15,418 bases of DNA from Phycisphaerae bacterium (GTDB lineage Bacteria > Planctomycetota > Phycisphaerae > Sedimentisphaerales > Anaerohalosphaeraceae): positions 1 through 15,418 of the forward strand of contig JAIPFN010000127.1 of the NCBI GenBank assembly GCA_021736615.1, read 5' to 3'. Numbering within the stretch: position 1 is the first letter of the stretch; each line of letters opens with the position of its first letter. The notes under the pieces were generated by a model that worked only from the letters and a program-made list of their open reading frames with translations, was not told the DNA's origin and made no database searches. Of the stretch, positions 7,276 to 13,924 are shown piece after piece. A program made the translations under genes and the position numbers.

Positions 7276-7947
7276 ATGGCACAGAACAGAAAAAAAGTTG
7301 AACCGGAAGAAACTGCCGGTGCCCCCGAGTGGATGGTTACTTTTAGTGACTGCATGACTTTGCTGCTTACTTTTTTTGTTCTACTTTTAAGTTTTTCAAG
7401 CTTTGACGATGCCGCGATGAGCAGAGTTCAGAAATCAATCGGAATGGGCATGCCGGCAAAAGCCAGCATTACAGGAAACATGAACACTTCGCTTGCGGAA
7501 ATAAAAACCATCAAGAAAGTTGATATCATTACGGAAGGAAGCAAAACTCCTACGCCAACCGATATTGCACTTGGAAATATTGCAAAGCAACCGCGTCTTA
7601 CGGACTATCAACGCCAGAAAGTCTTCTCCATAGATTCAGACAAAATATTCGTCGGAAAATCCAGCGATGTTATCAACCCGAAGAACAAGCAAATTCTGGA
7701 TAATATGACAGTTTTCCTTAAGGCCAAACCGAGCAGAGTCGTCGTCAGTGAATTTGACCCTAAAACCCCTGACCATTCCGACAAGTTGGGCCTTAATAGA
7801 GCTTGGGCGATAATGAATTATTTTGTAAAATCAAATATTGATGCCTCAAACTTTAGCATAACCGGCTCATCAATGCTTACCAGGAACGACAATATCGATA
7901 AACGTCAGATCGTTATTACGCTGCTTGAGGAAGACGTCTACAAATGA
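7276..7947 (+). CDS. motB: Flagellar stator protein MotB, first paralogue
   Basis: MotB-type stator subunit that anchors the motor to peptidoglycan and carries the ion-binding aspartate. ATG at 7276 gives 223 residues; a TTG four codons upstream is possible, and the SD (GAG at 7266-7268) is weak. Residues ~18-41 are the single membrane helix, with the ion-binding Asp at 25 in VTFSDCMTLLLTFFVLLLS. A charged stretch just after it resembles the plug region. An OmpA-like periplasmic domain lies at ~115-220, with NRAWAIMNYF (Arg175) in the conserved 'R-A-x-x-V' position and DKRQIVITLLE near the end. The usual GHTD-type peptidoglycan motif is replaced by SEFD, so binding may be altered. The stop overlaps the next motB start in ATGA. 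Confidence 0.88.
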   Translation: MAQNRKKVEPEETAGAPEWMVTFSDCMTLLLTFFVLLLSFSSFDDAAMSRVQKSIGMGMPAKASITGNMNTSLAEIKTIKKVDIITEGSKTPTPTDIALGNIAKQPRLTDYQRQKVFSIDSDKIFVGKSSDVINPKNKQILDNMTVFLKAKPSRVVVSEFDPKTPDHSDKLGLNRAWAIMNYFVKSNIDASNFSITGSSMLTRNDNIDKRQIVITLLEEDVYK

Positions 7948-8669
7948 GTAGAAACATAGAACCTCCAAAAGAAGAAAAGGCAAAGGTTCCAACCTACATC
8001 GTCACATTCTCCGACATGATCACTCTTCTGCTTACATTCTTTGTTCTTCTTTTATCAATGGCCACTGAACAGATTGACGATGCTAAGTTCGAAAAAGGTC
8101 GTGACGCACTCATTGATGCAATGTCAAATGTCGGGATCAAAGGTATTTCATTTAGTACAAAGCCTACAATGGGTAAAGTAGAAAGTACGCTTCATCCGGT
8201 CGAGAATAACGAAAAATTCACACAAGAAGAAGCTTTGGATGCAACAGAGGAGGTGGTTCGTCGAATATTCAAGGAACTTGAGAAGCAAATGAAGATAACA
8301 CCTGCTCAGATTACAGGCAAGTCTCCGGATTTCCGGCCAACCAGCATTAAATTTAAAAAAGATGGAGCGGTCTTAAATGAGTCTTCGATGAATTATCTGA
8401 AAAAGTTTTCCTTTAATCTACAAGAGAATATTGGCAACCAGAATTTAACTGTATATGTTGTAGGTTTGGCGCAGGATGAGAAGTCTCTTCAAAAGCAGTG
8501 CCTTGTTTCGGCAAAGCGGGCCCAGGTAGCAGCTGACTTTCTCAGGGAGTCTTTGCCTGAAGGTCTCCGCTGGAAGATTCACAGTTGGGGAGCCGGTCCC
8601 GGGGGACAGTGGAAAACCAACGGCCCGGTTGAAGAAAGTCAGGTTGTAATAGCCGTACTTGGTAATTAA
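7944..8669 (+). CDS. Flagellar stator protein MotB, second paralogue
   Basis: A second, distinct MotB of 241 residues, translationally coupled to the first by a 4-base ATGA overlap. Its single membrane helix at ~17-39 reads VTFSDMITLLLTFFVLLLS, nearly identical to the first copy, with the ion-binding Asp at 24. The following ATEQIDDAKFEKGRDAL resembles a plug helix. The periplasmic linker is longer (~60-130). The OmpA-like domain at ~130-240 has FKKDGAVLNESS and SAKRAQVAADFL (Arg192), but GLAQ where GHTD is expected. Outside the membrane helix the two paralogues share little by eye, so the duplication is old or the two have specialised. Only one MotA gene is present. Confidence 0.85.
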   Translation: MSRNIEPPKEEKAKVPTYIVTFSDMITLLLTFFVLLLSMATEQIDDAKFEKGRDALIDAMSNVGIKGISFSTKPTMGKVESTLHPVENNEKFTQEEALDATEEVVRRIFKELEKQMKITPAQITGKSPDFRPTSIKFKKDGAVLNESSMNYLKKFSFNLQENIGNQNLTVYVVGLAQDEKSLQKQCLVSAKRAQVAADFLRESLPEGLRWKIHSWGAGPGGQWKTNGPVEESQVVIAVLGN

Positions 8670-8681
8670 GCACCAGTAAGT

Positions 8682-8714
8682 TCAGGCCGCCAAAAGTGCG
8701 ATTTTGAGCCTGAG
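8682..8714 (+). terminator. Candidate terminator after the stator genes
   Basis: Nested inverted repeats start 12 bases after the second motB stop: TCAGGC (8682-8687) pairs with GCCTGA (8708-8713). Inside them CAAAA (8691-8695) pairs with TTTTG (8702-8706) around a six-base loop. The bases after it, TTCTTGCTTT, are moderately T-rich. It would end the motA-motB transcript ahead of a new unit starting at fliO. The internal bulge and imperfect T-run make this tentative. Confidence 0.4.
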
Positions 8715-8749
8715 TTCTTGCTTTGTGTAAAGATATTATACGTTGTTTT

Positions 8750-8818
8750 GGGGTTTGAGTGGGGATTCCGCGCCTTTTGGGGGATTATTCAATTCTTATG
8801 GGCATTTGGGGTTTTGGG
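8750..8818 (+). other. G-run cluster in the motB-fliO gap
   Basis: Six runs of three to five G (8750-8753, 8761-8764, 8779-8783, 8800-8802, 8808-8811, 8816-8818) occur in 69 bases on the + strand, a composition unlike the rest of the window. Loops of 4-16 bases would permit a long-loop G-quadruplex. The runs also coincide with Trp-Gly and Gly codons of the short hydrophobic frame, which is an alternative cause. Confidence 0.35.
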
Positions 8819-8831
8819 TATGCCATTTGCA
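8816..8831 (+). promoter_or_regulatory. Candidate sigma-54 promoter for fliO-flhB
   Basis: GGGTATGCCATTTGCA fits the sigma-54 consensus TGGCAC-G-N4-TTGCA. The invariant GG (8817-8818) and GC (8829-8830) are exactly 10 bases apart, the whole TTGCA -12 element is present, and A and G of the -24 side match; three positions deviate. Transcription would begin near 8841, leaving a leader of about 46 bases before fliO. Sigma-54 control of flagellar genes is common in bacteria. This is the only such match I noticed in the intergenic regions of the window. Confidence 0.5.
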
Positions 8832-8887
8832 TTCATTAATACTGATTAAGTTCAGTTTGACCAATTAATGACTGTGAAAGTTGAAGA

Positions 8888-9277
8888 ATGCTAAAAGTTA
8901 AAAACACTCTTGTTCTAGGCGGTATGATAACGGCATGGCCGGTCCTTTGTCTTGGCATAACTGACCCCAATAGTCAATTCGAAGTCCCCGACAACGGCGA
9001 TTTCTTCAGTACTTTGATAACATCGATCTTTTTTATTGTTGTTCTCGGTGGAATCGCACTTTATCTTTCTAAGAAGTTCATGCCAAAACTTCGCCCTACG
9101 TCCGGCCAAGACATAAATATTCGCGAGACGATCCACCTGGGCCCTAACAAGACGATGCATCTTGTAGAAGTCGGCAAAAAGAAGTTCCTTGTCGGGAGCA
9201 CCTCTGAAAATATTACGATGCTTGCCGATGTAACCGAAATACTTGACGCTGAAGCCGGCGATGAAGAGATTATTTGA
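8888..9277 (+). CDS. fliO: Flagellar biosynthesis protein FliO
   Basis: FliO is the membrane assembly factor that helps build the FliP-FliQ-FliR export-gate core. ATG 8888 gives 129 residues, within family range, though the SD is weak (GAAG just upstream). An N-terminal hydrophobic segment (residues ~7-23) may be a signal peptide. The main membrane helix is ~40-62, followed by the basic SKKFMPKLRP. The cytoplasmic domain carries the FliO pattern 'I-R-E-T-I-x-L-G-P-x-K-x-M-H-L-V-E-V' and KKFLVGSTSENITMLADV. It is the first gene after the 218-bp gap and is followed by fliP after seven bases. Confidence 0.9.
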   Translation: MLKVKNTLVLGGMITAWPVLCLGITDPNSQFEVPDNGDFFSTLITSIFFIVVLGGIALYLSKKFMPKLRPTSGQDINIRETIHLGPNKTMHLVEVGKKKFLVGSTSENITMLADVTEILDAEAGDEEII

Positions 9278-9284
9278 GGACGTC

Positions 9285-10100
9285 ATGCCGATTAGAAAAT
9301 TTTTAGCGATCCTGGTTTGTTTCTGGCTGCTGATCCCGGCGGGTTTGGTTCATGCCGCAGGTGAAGACGATGCGGCGAAACAGAAAGCAGGGTCACTACC
9401 CGGTGTCGGCGAGATACTCGACGTGATCGGCAAGGCGACGACGCCAAATGATACAGCCGACGAGAAACCCGAATGGTCGGGTCCGATCAAACTGGTTATT
9501 GTTTTCACCGCACTTGCGATTATCCCAAGCCTTTTGATCATGATGACGTCGTTTACGCGGATCATTATCGTTTTATCATTCGCCAGGCGTGCGCTCGGTA
9601 CGCAGACTATTCCTCCGACAACCGCGATCATCGGGCTTGCGATGTTTCTTACGCTGTTTACGATGGCTCCGACATTTTCCGAGATAAACGAAAAGGCCAT
9701 CGGCCCGTATCTTGCCGATAAGGCAGATTTTAATACGGCACTGGCGACGGCCGGTGAGACTATCAAAGGGTTTATGCTCAAACAGGTTCGGCCTGCCGAT
9801 CTTACGCTTTTTGTTCAGATGTCCAGGATCGAAAAGCCGGCAAGCCCTCAAGCGGTTCCGCTTTACGTGACGATCCCTGCGTTTATTATTAGTGAATTTC
9901 GTACTGCTTTTGAGATGGGATGCCTTTTGTTTATCCCGTTTTTGCTGATCGATCTTGTTACTGCGAGTATTCTTTTGAGTGCGGGCATGATGATGCTTCC
10001 GCCGGTTATGATATCGCTTCCATTTAAGCTGATATTGTTTATTCTTGTCGACGGATGGTCGCTGCTTGCCAAGAGTTTGAGTTTGAGTTTTGGTGGATAG
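9285..10100 (+). CDS. fliP: Flagellar biosynthesis protein FliP
   Basis: FliP forms the pentameric core of the export-gate pore with FliQ and FliR. I chose ATG 9285, giving 271 residues, because GAGGA (9276-9280) precedes it and the product then opens with a signal peptide (basic MPIRK, hydrophobic core, VHA-A cleavage-like site near residue 24), as FliP normally does. Earlier in-frame starts at 9243 or 9261 lie inside fliO and would bury the signal. Family motifs: TSFTRIIIVLSFARRALGTQ at 88-107; the FliP signature PAFIISEFRTAFEMG at 198-212; and ASILLSAGMMMLPPVMIS around 227-244. Four membrane helices follow the cleaved region. Confidence 0.96.
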   Translation: MPIRKFLAILVCFWLLIPAGLVHAAGEDDAAKQKAGSLPGVGEILDVIGKATTPNDTADEKPEWSGPIKLVIVFTALAIIPSLLIMMTSFTRIIIVLSFARRALGTQTIPPTTAIIGLAMFLTLFTMAPTFSEINEKAIGPYLADKADFNTALATAGETIKGFMLKQVRPADLTLFVQMSRIEKPASPQAVPLYVTIPAFIISEFRTAFEMGCLLFIPFLLIDLVTASILLSAGMMMLPPVMISLPFKLILFILVDGWSLLAKSLSLSFGG

Positions 10101-10114
10101 TTGGAGATACTGTT

Positions 10115-10384
10115 ATGGATGCTAATTGGGTTTTGTTTCTTGGGCGCCACACTATTGAGACGGCGTTTCTGGTTTCGGCTCCGATACTTATTGTTTGTAT
10201 TGTAGTCGGTCTCCTGGTTTCTCTGTTCCAGGCGGTCACCTCGCTTAAGGACATGACATTGTCTATGGTACCAAAACTCTTTGCCGTCGGAATTACAACG
10301 GTAATATTCGGCGGGTGGATGCTTGAAGTAGTCTTAAAGTTCACCAATGAGATATTTTTCTATATTCAGAAATACGGTTCATAA
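10115..10384 (+). CDS. fliQ: Flagellar biosynthesis protein FliQ
   Basis: Export-gate subunit that wraps around the FliP-FliR core. ATG 10115, with GGAG at 10103-10106, gives 89 residues, exactly the family size. There are two membrane hairpin helices (~17-40 and ~53-76). Between them lies FQAVTSLKDMTLSMVPK, matching the conserved 'Q-A-x-T-x-x-x-E/D-x-T-L-x-x-x-P-K' motif of FliQ/SctS. An open frame extending upstream overlaps the end of fliP and is rejected. Confidence 0.95.
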   Translation: MDANWVLFLGRHTIETAFLVSAPILIVCIVVGLLVSLFQAVTSLKDMTLSMVPKLFAVGITTVIFGGWMLEVVLKFTNEIFFYIQKYGS

Positions 10385-10386
10385 GT

Positions 10387-11136
10387 ATGGATTTTTTTGA
10401 AGGTAGAATCCTTGCCTTTGTGATAATTCTTACGAGGGTATCGGCGTTTATGATGTCCGCACCGCTGTTTAGCTGGGTTGCGATCCCGGTAAGAATAAGA
10501 GTCGCGGTCGCATTTTTGACAACTATATTTTTTGCCATGATAACTCCGGCAGCCGAGTCCGTCAATTCGATCATCCAGGTTTTTCTTTTGCTCGCCAATG
10601 AAGTGGTATACGGTATAGCATTGGGGCTTATAACGACAATGCTGTACTCAGCTGTGAAAATTAGCGGCAGAATAGCAGAGCGGCAAATGGGCATGGCGAT
10701 GGCCGAAGTGATGGACCCGTTTACCGGCGAAGGGGCCCAGCCGATTGGTATGACCATGGAGATACTTTTTATAATGCTGCTGCTTTCAGTAAACGCGCAT
10801 CACTTTTTTTTAAAGACAATAGCAACGAGTTTCGAGGTTTTTGCACCTGGAACCACTCCTGAATTGATAGTGCTTGTCAAGGGGATAATAGCGTCGGGTT
10901 CGCTGATGCTTACGATGGCTCTTAAACTTGCCGTACCGACAATGGGGGTATTTATGGCCCTGACTGTCGTACTTGGAATACTTGCGAGAATCGCGCCGGA
11001 GATGAATATATTCTTCCTGAGCTTTCCGGTCAGGATTGGGCTTGGACTTATAATCATAACTTATCTGGTGCCGTTTATTAATAATTATACAGGCGAGTTT
11101 GCTAAAATGCTTACCAGATTATTGCCGCTTGGCTAA
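10387..11136 (+). CDS. fliR: Flagellar biosynthesis protein FliR
   Basis: Single-copy subunit that completes the FliP5-Q4-R1 export pore. It starts two bases after fliQ ends, with no clear SD, so translation is probably coupled. At 249 residues it is slightly short but within range. It has about six hydrophobic segments. Family landmarks: LTRVSAFMMSAPLFS near the N-terminus; AERQMGMAMAEVMDP followed by the central gate-loop region; VNAHHFFLKTI; and LARIAPEMNIFFLSFPVRI near the C-terminus. Confidence 0.95.
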   Translation: MDFFEGRILAFVIILTRVSAFMMSAPLFSWVAIPVRIRVAVAFLTTIFFAMITPAAESVNSIIQVFLLLANEVVYGIALGLITTMLYSAVKISGRIAERQMGMAMAEVMDPFTGEGAQPIGMTMEILFIMLLLSVNAHHFFLKTIATSFEVFAPGTTPELIVLVKGIIASGSLMLTMALKLAVPTMGVFMALTVVLGILARIAPEMNIFFLSFPVRIGLGLIIITYLVPFINNYTGEFAKMLTRLLPLG

Positions 11137-11197
11137 CTCTTAAGTGATAAATATTATTATTGGGCAATGCGACCTTAAATTGAAAGTAGAGTTTTAG

Positions 11198-12283
11198 ATG
11201 GCTGAGAAACCTGCCGGCGAACGTACCGAAAAAGCGTCCCCGCGACGTATACGCAAAACGCGTCAAAAGGGACAGGTTCCGCATAGCCAGGAACTCCCTT
11301 CGGTATTGTCGCTTGCTACACTGCTGGTTGTATGCATGGCAATGGGGCCAAAAGTCTTCGCCTGGTTCAGGATGCAGATTACCGAAAGTATGTCATTGAA
11401 CAGTGAGTTTATGACTACTCCAGATGCATTTGTCGGCTTTTTCTCTTCAAAGATTATTGAAACAACAGTTATCGCGGCTCCGTTTTTTGTCGCACTTATT
11501 ATTGCAGGTGCCGCCGGCTCAATTTTTGTCGGCGGAATGACCTGGTCAATGAATCCTCTTAAGTGGAAACTCAGTGCAATATCGCCAATAAAAGGTGTGA
11601 AGAATTTATTTTCCACGAGCTCTGTCATGAACCTTTTGTTGTCGATTGCAAAAATCGTCCTTATTACTGCAATAGTATGGTTTTATTTCCGTGACAAACT
11701 CCCTTCGTTCATAAGCCTTCAATGGTTATGGCCGACAGATATCCCGAGTGCCATCGCAGGTCCTATTGTAGTAGTTGTAATTCGTATCTGTATAGCTCTG
11801 ATCGCAATAGCACTCATCGACATTGCGTACCAGAAGTGGAAGTATATGAAAGATATGAAGATGACTAAACAGGAGGTTAAAGAAGAGCACAAAGAAACCG
11901 ACGGCTCTCCTGAAGTTAAAAGCAAAATCCGTCAAAAACAGATGGCGATAGCGACTAAGCGGATGCTTGAAGAAGTACCAAAGGCCGATGTGATCCTGGT
12001 TAACCCGACCCATGTCGCGGTAGCTATCAGATACGACTCGGCTGTTTCGGATGCACCGGTTGTCAAAGCCAAAGGCGGCGACCATATGTGTGAAAAGATC
12101 AAAGAGATCGCCAGGGCTTACGGTGTGCCAATCGTCCGAAAACCTAAGCTGGCAAGAACCATTTTCAAGACCGTCAAAATCGACCAGCCAATCCCGGAAA
12201 ACCTGTTTGTCGCTGTCGCCGAGGTTCTTGCAATGATCTACAGAATCAGGCAGAGAAAACGAATGGGAAAGGCAAATGTATAA
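11198..12283 (+). CDS. flhB: Flagellar biosynthesis protein FlhB
   Basis: FlhB is the export-gate component that switches specificity from rod/hook to filament substrates by self-cleavage. ATG 11198 (GTAGAG upstream) gives 361 residues. The N-terminus AEKPAGERTEKASPRRIRKTRQKG is canonical in pattern: 'E-K-T-E-x-A-T-P-x-R-x-x-x-A-R-x-x-G'. Four membrane helices lie at about 34-52, 88-112, 142-164 and 187-210. The charged linker precedes the cleavage motif N269-P270-T271-H272 (VNPTHVAVAIRYD), which is intact, so autocleavage between Asn and Pro is expected. The C-terminal domain ends normally with a basic tail. A 61-bp gap separates it from fliR. Confidence 0.96.
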   Translation: MAEKPAGERTEKASPRRIRKTRQKGQVPHSQELPSVLSLATLLVVCMAMGPKVFAWFRMQITESMSLNSEFMTTPDAFVGFFSSKIIETTVIAAPFFVALIIAGAAGSIFVGGMTWSMNPLKWKLSAISPIKGVKNLFSTSSVMNLLLSIAKIVLITAIVWFYFRDKLPSFISLQWLWPTDIPSAIAGPIVVVVIRICIALIAIALIDIAYQKWKYMKDMKMTKQEVKEEHKETDGSPEVKSKIRQKQMAIATKRMLEEVPKADVILVNPTHVAVAIRYDSAVSDAPVVKAKGGDHMCEKIKEIARAYGVPIVRKPKLARTIFKTVKIDQPIPENLFVAVAEVLAMIYRIRQRKRMGKANV

Positions 12284-12313
12284 TGCCTAATGACTGAAAC
12301 CCCTTAACAAAAT

Positions 12314-13924
12314 ATGTCGGAAATCGTAACTTATAAAAATGATTCTACTGTTGAGGCTAAGGCACGTCGTGCTTTGGAGCCTTCCATGCTTGCGCGCGGG
12401 CAGGTTTTATTCGTTGCCTGTTTAGTGGTAATCATTGCCGCAATTGCTATCCCGGTCCCGGCGAGTTTTCTGTGGCTTCTTGACGCAGGGTGGATACTCA
12501 CGGTTTGTTTGTCGGCTGCGATACTGATGCTTGCTATGATGGCGAAGAACCTGTCAGAGCTTTCCGGATTTGCATCATTTGTCGTATCGATCACGTTGAT
12601 CCGGCTTGGGTTTGCCGTCGCTTCCGCAAAGTTGATAATAATTCAACAGTCGGCTGGAAGTTTAATCGAAAAAACCGGCTCGCTTTTGATGCTGGAAAAC
12701 ATTTCGCTATACGCGGTCGTTATACCGGTTATGGTACTTGCCGGTGTCGTTATGATTTTCATGGCGACCGGCAGCGTGATTAAAAAAACGTCTAAATATG
12801 CGACCGACACATTGCCCTTTAAATACATCAGTGCCGAAGCCGACCTCAACGCTTCGGTAATAAGCCAGTCGCAAGCGGCAGAAATTAAAGATAAGATCAA
12901 AACCGAGGCGAAGTTTTATGTTTCAATGGCAACGGCAGGGAAATTCCTGCGATTTGACGCGGTGATCAATGTCCTGATCGTTGGCTGTTCGGCACTTGGG
13001 ATATTAAAGTCACATGCGGCGATGGGAGTAAGCGGTGGAGTCGCCGGCACTTCATTCGGATACGGTTCTGTAGAAGTCGGCATAATGCTTTCGGTCGGGC
13101 TTTGGGCGATGGTGTTTTTACCGGCAATCGTCCTTGCGTTTTCGAGCAGTTCGGTAGTCAACAAGAATAACCTTCATGCCGGCAGCGTCGCCAAAGCCTC
13201 AATCACCGGCGAAAATACTAATAACACCGAAATAATCGACGCGGAGGACGACGAGTTTGAACTGCTTAACCCTGATTTCGCGGATGTTTCCAGCCGGATC
13301 AAAAATGGAAGAAGACTTGACATTGCCGATGATTTTGAGGACAATTCAGATAATCGCCTTGAACCGGCAAACGAAAATATTATTGACAAAATCACTGAGG
13401 GTGAAAACATGTATGCTGATATTGCAGAGTTGGTCGTTAGCCAATGCCATAACGGACCGGTGACAGCACTTCTTTGTTCCGAGAGCGTCGAGCTGCTGCC
13501 GGTAACTACGGCAGTTAAGATCGCCATAGAACTGACAGATCGAGGAAAAAAATGTTTGCTGATAGATGCTGATACGACAAGAGACGCTGTCTATAAAGTA
13601 TTCGACATAGAACCGAATTTAGCGGCTGGACCGGTTGACTGCTGCATAGACAATCTTTCAATATGGGCAGTCAGCAATCAGAGCAAAACAATCGGCAGCG
13701 ATCTTGCCGCTAAGATCAGCGAAGTCGGCGGCGATTACGATTGCGTTATGATCTATGCCCCGCGGGTCGAGGACTCAAACTACTATGGCAAACTTGCCGG
13801 TCTTGTAAGTGTTGCCGGGTTTGCCATAGGCAATCCTGTTAGTGAAGAAAAGTATATCCTGCAGTTAAAGGGTCTGCTTGCCTCGGTGGATTGCAAGTGC
13901 ATCGTCAGAGAAAGCCTGGCTTAA
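12314..13924 (+). CDS. FlhA-like membrane domain fused to a degenerate BY-kinase/MinD-type domain
   Basis: One uninterrupted frame of 536 residues at the place where flhA is expected. Residues ~30-285 match the FlhA membrane half: LLDAGWILTVCLS and SFVVSITLIRLGFAVAS parallel the FlhA 'LDLLLALNIxLS' and 'FPSILLxTTLFRLALNVAS'. The FHIPEP segment is recognisable at 160-183 (DTLPFKYISAEADLNAS), followed by the 'E-A-x-F-Y-x-x-M-x-x-A-x-K-F-x-R-x-D' stretch. After the last helix (~257-281) FlhA's large cytosolic domain is absent. Residues ~286-365 are an acidic linker. Residues ~366-536 resemble CpsD-type tyrosine kinases: GKKCLLIDAD (411-420), DTTRDAVYKVF (420-430). The P-loop Lys is replaced (VELLPVTTA, Pro396) and the Walker B Asp by Tyr481. 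I infer a non-catalytic FlhA paralogue; canonical FlhA should be elsewhere. Start is uncertain: ATG 12386 has a better SD (GGAG 12376-12379) and fits the FlhA opening. Confidence 0.8.
   Translation: MSEIVTYKNDSTVEAKARRALEPSMLARGQVLFVACLVVIIAAIAIPVPASFLWLLDAGWILTVCLSAAILMLAMMAKNLSELSGFASFVVSITLIRLGFAVASAKLIIIQQSAGSLIEKTGSLLMLENISLYAVVIPVMVLAGVVMIFMATGSVIKKTSKYATDTLPFKYISAEADLNASVISQSQAAEIKDKIKTEAKFYVSMATAGKFLRFDAVINVLIVGCSALGILKSHAAMGVSGGVAGTSFGYGSVEVGIMLSVGLWAMVFLPAIVLAFSSSSVVNKNNLHAGSVAKASITGENTNNTEIIDAEDDEFELLNPDFADVSSRIKNGRRLDIADDFEDNSDNRLEPANENIIDKITEGENMYADIAELVVSQCHNGPVTALLCSESVELLPVTTAVKIAIELTDRGKKCLLIDADTTRDAVYKVFDIEPNLAAGPVDCCIDNLSIWAVSNQSKTIGSDLAAKISEVGGDYDCVMIYAPRVEDSNYYGKLAGLVSVAGFAIGNPVSEEKYILQLKGLLASVDCKCIVRESLA

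Larger units (their letters stand above)
8718..8849 (+). other. Hydrophobic Trp/Phe/Gly-rich short open frame in the gap
   Basis: The frame of the second motB stays open after its stop, from 8670 to a stop at 8847-8849. From TTG 8718 it would encode 43 residues, strongly hydrophobic, including FWGIIQFLWAFGVLGM, like a single membrane helix. The SD is poor (GAG at 8712-8714) and no homologue is recognised. It could be a small membrane protein, a remnant of a lost gene, or chance. It also overlaps the promoter candidate, so both readings cannot easily hold in full. Confidence 0.15.

Noticed and set aside
8799..8840. 13-codon ATG frame in the motB-fliO gap
   Set aside because: It is very short, with the nearest G-rich SD-like run about 15 bases away, and it overlaps the promoter candidate.
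9243..9284. Upstream starts of fliP at 9243 and 9261
   Set aside because: They fall within fliO, lack the SD, and would place 8-14 extra residues before a clear signal peptide.
12314..13924. flhA as a truncated pseudogene
   Set aside because: The frame is continuous for 536 codons, and the replacement C-terminal domain is itself well formed in composition and fold motifs. No frameshift or stop is needed to explain it.
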